A DNA stretch of 44,695 nt from JBJXGE01 sp046154185 (GTDB taxonomy: Bacteria > Planctomycetota > UBA8108 > UBA1146 > JAJFFE01): NCBI GenBank assembly GCA_046154185.1, contig JBJXGE010000057.1:1-44695 (forward strand). Direction: 5' to 3'. The notes under the pieces were generated by a model. It did not search any database and was not told where the DNA came from. It worked only from the letters and a program-made list of their open reading frames with translations. Shown in pieces: positions 44,081 through 44,695 of the stretch (within the stretch, counting starts at the first letter, position 1; every line of letters starts with the position of its first letter). The position numbers and the translations under genes are program-made.

Positions 44081-44527
44081 ATGAAAAACAATTTGCACTC
44101 CGGCTGGCATCTGATCGTTGATGCCTTTGTCGCTGACCCAGGGCGAATCTCCTGCCCTGATTCCATTCGCAACTTCATGACGGATCTCGTGGGGCTCCTG
44201 AAAATGGAGATCCTCGATGGCCCGCGCATTACCGAGGTTCCGCTCGATACGAACCAGCTCGCGACCGAGTCCGATGATGGCGGCATCACCGGCTACTGTT
44301 TGATCACCACGAGCCACATTGCGATTCACACGTGGCCGTTGCGCAACCGCTTCTGCCTCGACGTGTTCTCCTGTAAGGAGTTCTCGGGCGAGGAAGCGGA
44401 GTCCTACCTGCGCGAGTTCTTCGGGGTGACGCAAGCGGAAGTGACCTGGCTGGCTCGATCATGGCCGCGCCAACGGAAGAGCACTCGTCGCGTCCGCGCG
44501 CCGCTTGCTGCTGCCTTGCCGCGCTAA
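44081..44527 (+). CDS. SpeD-like pyruvoyl-dependent decarboxylase (AdoMetDC family)
   Basis: 148 residues; ATG 44081 with GGGGAG 4 nt upstream. The bacterial AdoMetDC proenzyme fold self-cleaves to make a pyruvoyl group and in polyamine synthesis gives decarboxylated AdoMet. Visible features: HLIVDAFVAD, GYCLITTSHIAIHTWPLRNR (S78 is the presumed pyruvoyl-forming Ser; H83), CLDVFSCKEF and EAESYLREFF. Classical enzymes have Glu just before the processed Ser (ESHIS.HT); here it is Thr-Ser (TTSHIAIHT). The family contains members with altered substrates such as ornithine or arginine, so a plain speD label would be too strong. No spermidine synthase gene is adjacent. The C-terminal ~20 residues are basic and not typical. 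A tandem hairpin repeat follows. Confidence 0.85.
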   Translation: MKNNLHSGWHLIVDAFVADPGRISCPDSIRNFMTDLVGLLKMEILDGPRITEVPLDTNQLATESDDGGITGYCLITTSHIAIHTWPLRNRFCLDVFSCKEFSGEEAESYLREFFGVTQAEVTWLARSWPRQRKSTRRVRAPLAAALPR

Positions 44528-44563
44528 CCGACCTCGGTCGAGTTCCGTCGAATACGAGAAGAG

Positions 44564-44695
44564 CCGCGCGCAAGCGCGGCTCGTCATCATCCCAGGCCGC
44601 GCGCAAGCGCGGCTCTTCATCATCCCAGGCCGCGCGCAAGCGCGGCTCTTCATCATCCCAGGCCGCGCGCAAGCGCGGCGCTTCATCATCCCAGG
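44564..44695. repeat. Tandem 33-bp hairpin repeat, at least four copies
   Basis: Four contiguous copies (44564-44596, 44597-44629, 44630-44662, 44663-44695) of a 33-base unit: an inverted repeat CCGCGC-GCAA-GCGCGG followed by a CTCTTCATCATCCCAGG-type linker. Copies differ at single bases in the linker (CTCG, CTCTT, CGCTT). The first copy's stem extends to 9 bp (GAGCCGCGC/GCGCGGCTC). The array reaches the window edge, so the copy number is a minimum. 33 is a multiple of 3, but no ribosome site or start supports translation. Confidence 0.9.

Noticed and set aside
44564..44695. CRISPR array or repetitive protein (minus-strand MMKSRACARPG units)
   Set aside because: Units are contiguous with no variable spacers, and no ribosome site or sensible protein supports coding.

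Overview
The window is GC-rich, gene-dense chromosomal DNA that most likely comes from a member of the Planctomycetota. Three things point there: five secreted proteins end in paired dockerin-like Ca-binding repeats with a short Cys tail; an ECF sigma factor sits directly upstream of a Ser/Thr kinase fused to NB-ARC and TPR regions; and many proteins carry signal peptides or lipoboxes and beta-sandwich domains (IPT/TIG, PPC-like, cohesin-like, HYR). No rRNA, tRNA, CRISPR array or intact insertion sequence was seen.

Layout. 1-4.3 kb: a dockerin-like secreted protein and a TlpA-type thioredoxin selenoprotein (minus strand), then a VWA-like secreted protein (plus) with a strong terminator. 4.4-9.4 kb: minus-strand housekeeping genes for a CCA-adding enzyme, an FHA protein, a short asparaginase-like protein, endonuclease III, DHFR and thymidylate synthase; the last four look like an operon. 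9.5-14.4 kb: plus-strand lipoprotein, pyrE, a pair of palindromic repeats, a cupin, a YceF-type Maf protein and leuS. 14.7-21.3 kb: one 2203-residue IPT/TIG surface protein. 21.3-26.4 kb: an RHS-gene remnant, a peroxiredoxin-like selenoprotein, a multicopper oxidase with an HYR domain, and a lipoprotein with an HEAIGH motif. 26.5-28.7 kb: a PPC-like/dockerin-like protein. 28.75-30.8 kb (minus): a homologue of the ArmA/Rmt/FmrO 16S rRNA m7G1405 methyltransferases and an alpha/beta-hydrolase lipoprotein. 31-34 kb: a TraB/GumN-like protein and another dockerin-like protein. 34-38 kb (minus): the giant kinase and its ECF sigma factor. 38.1-39.7 kb: a protein with both cohesin-like and dockerin-like modules. 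39.7-42.1 kb (minus): aldo/keto reductase and fumC. 42.2-44.5 kb: an arsenate-reductase/GAF fusion, an S4-domain protein and a SpeD-like protein. A tandem 33-bp hairpin repeat runs off the right end.

The strongest unusual signal is two separate genes interrupted by an in-frame TGA exactly where the first Cys of a redox CxxC motif belongs (1828-1830 minus; 22207-22209 plus). Each TGA is followed by a hairpin whose apical loop starts with G 17 nt after the TGA, as expected of a bacterial SECIS. Read through, they encode complete thioredoxin-like and peroxiredoxin-like selenoproteins. With the arsenate-reductase/GAF fusion (a GAF domain like free-methionine-sulfoxide reductase) and the multicopper oxidase next to the Prx gene, they suggest an investment in thiol/selenol redox chemistry. 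A second theme is a shared C-terminal module on five exported proteins, which may be a sorting or attachment tag. The cohesin-like protein in the window is a possible partner for it, but that is inference.
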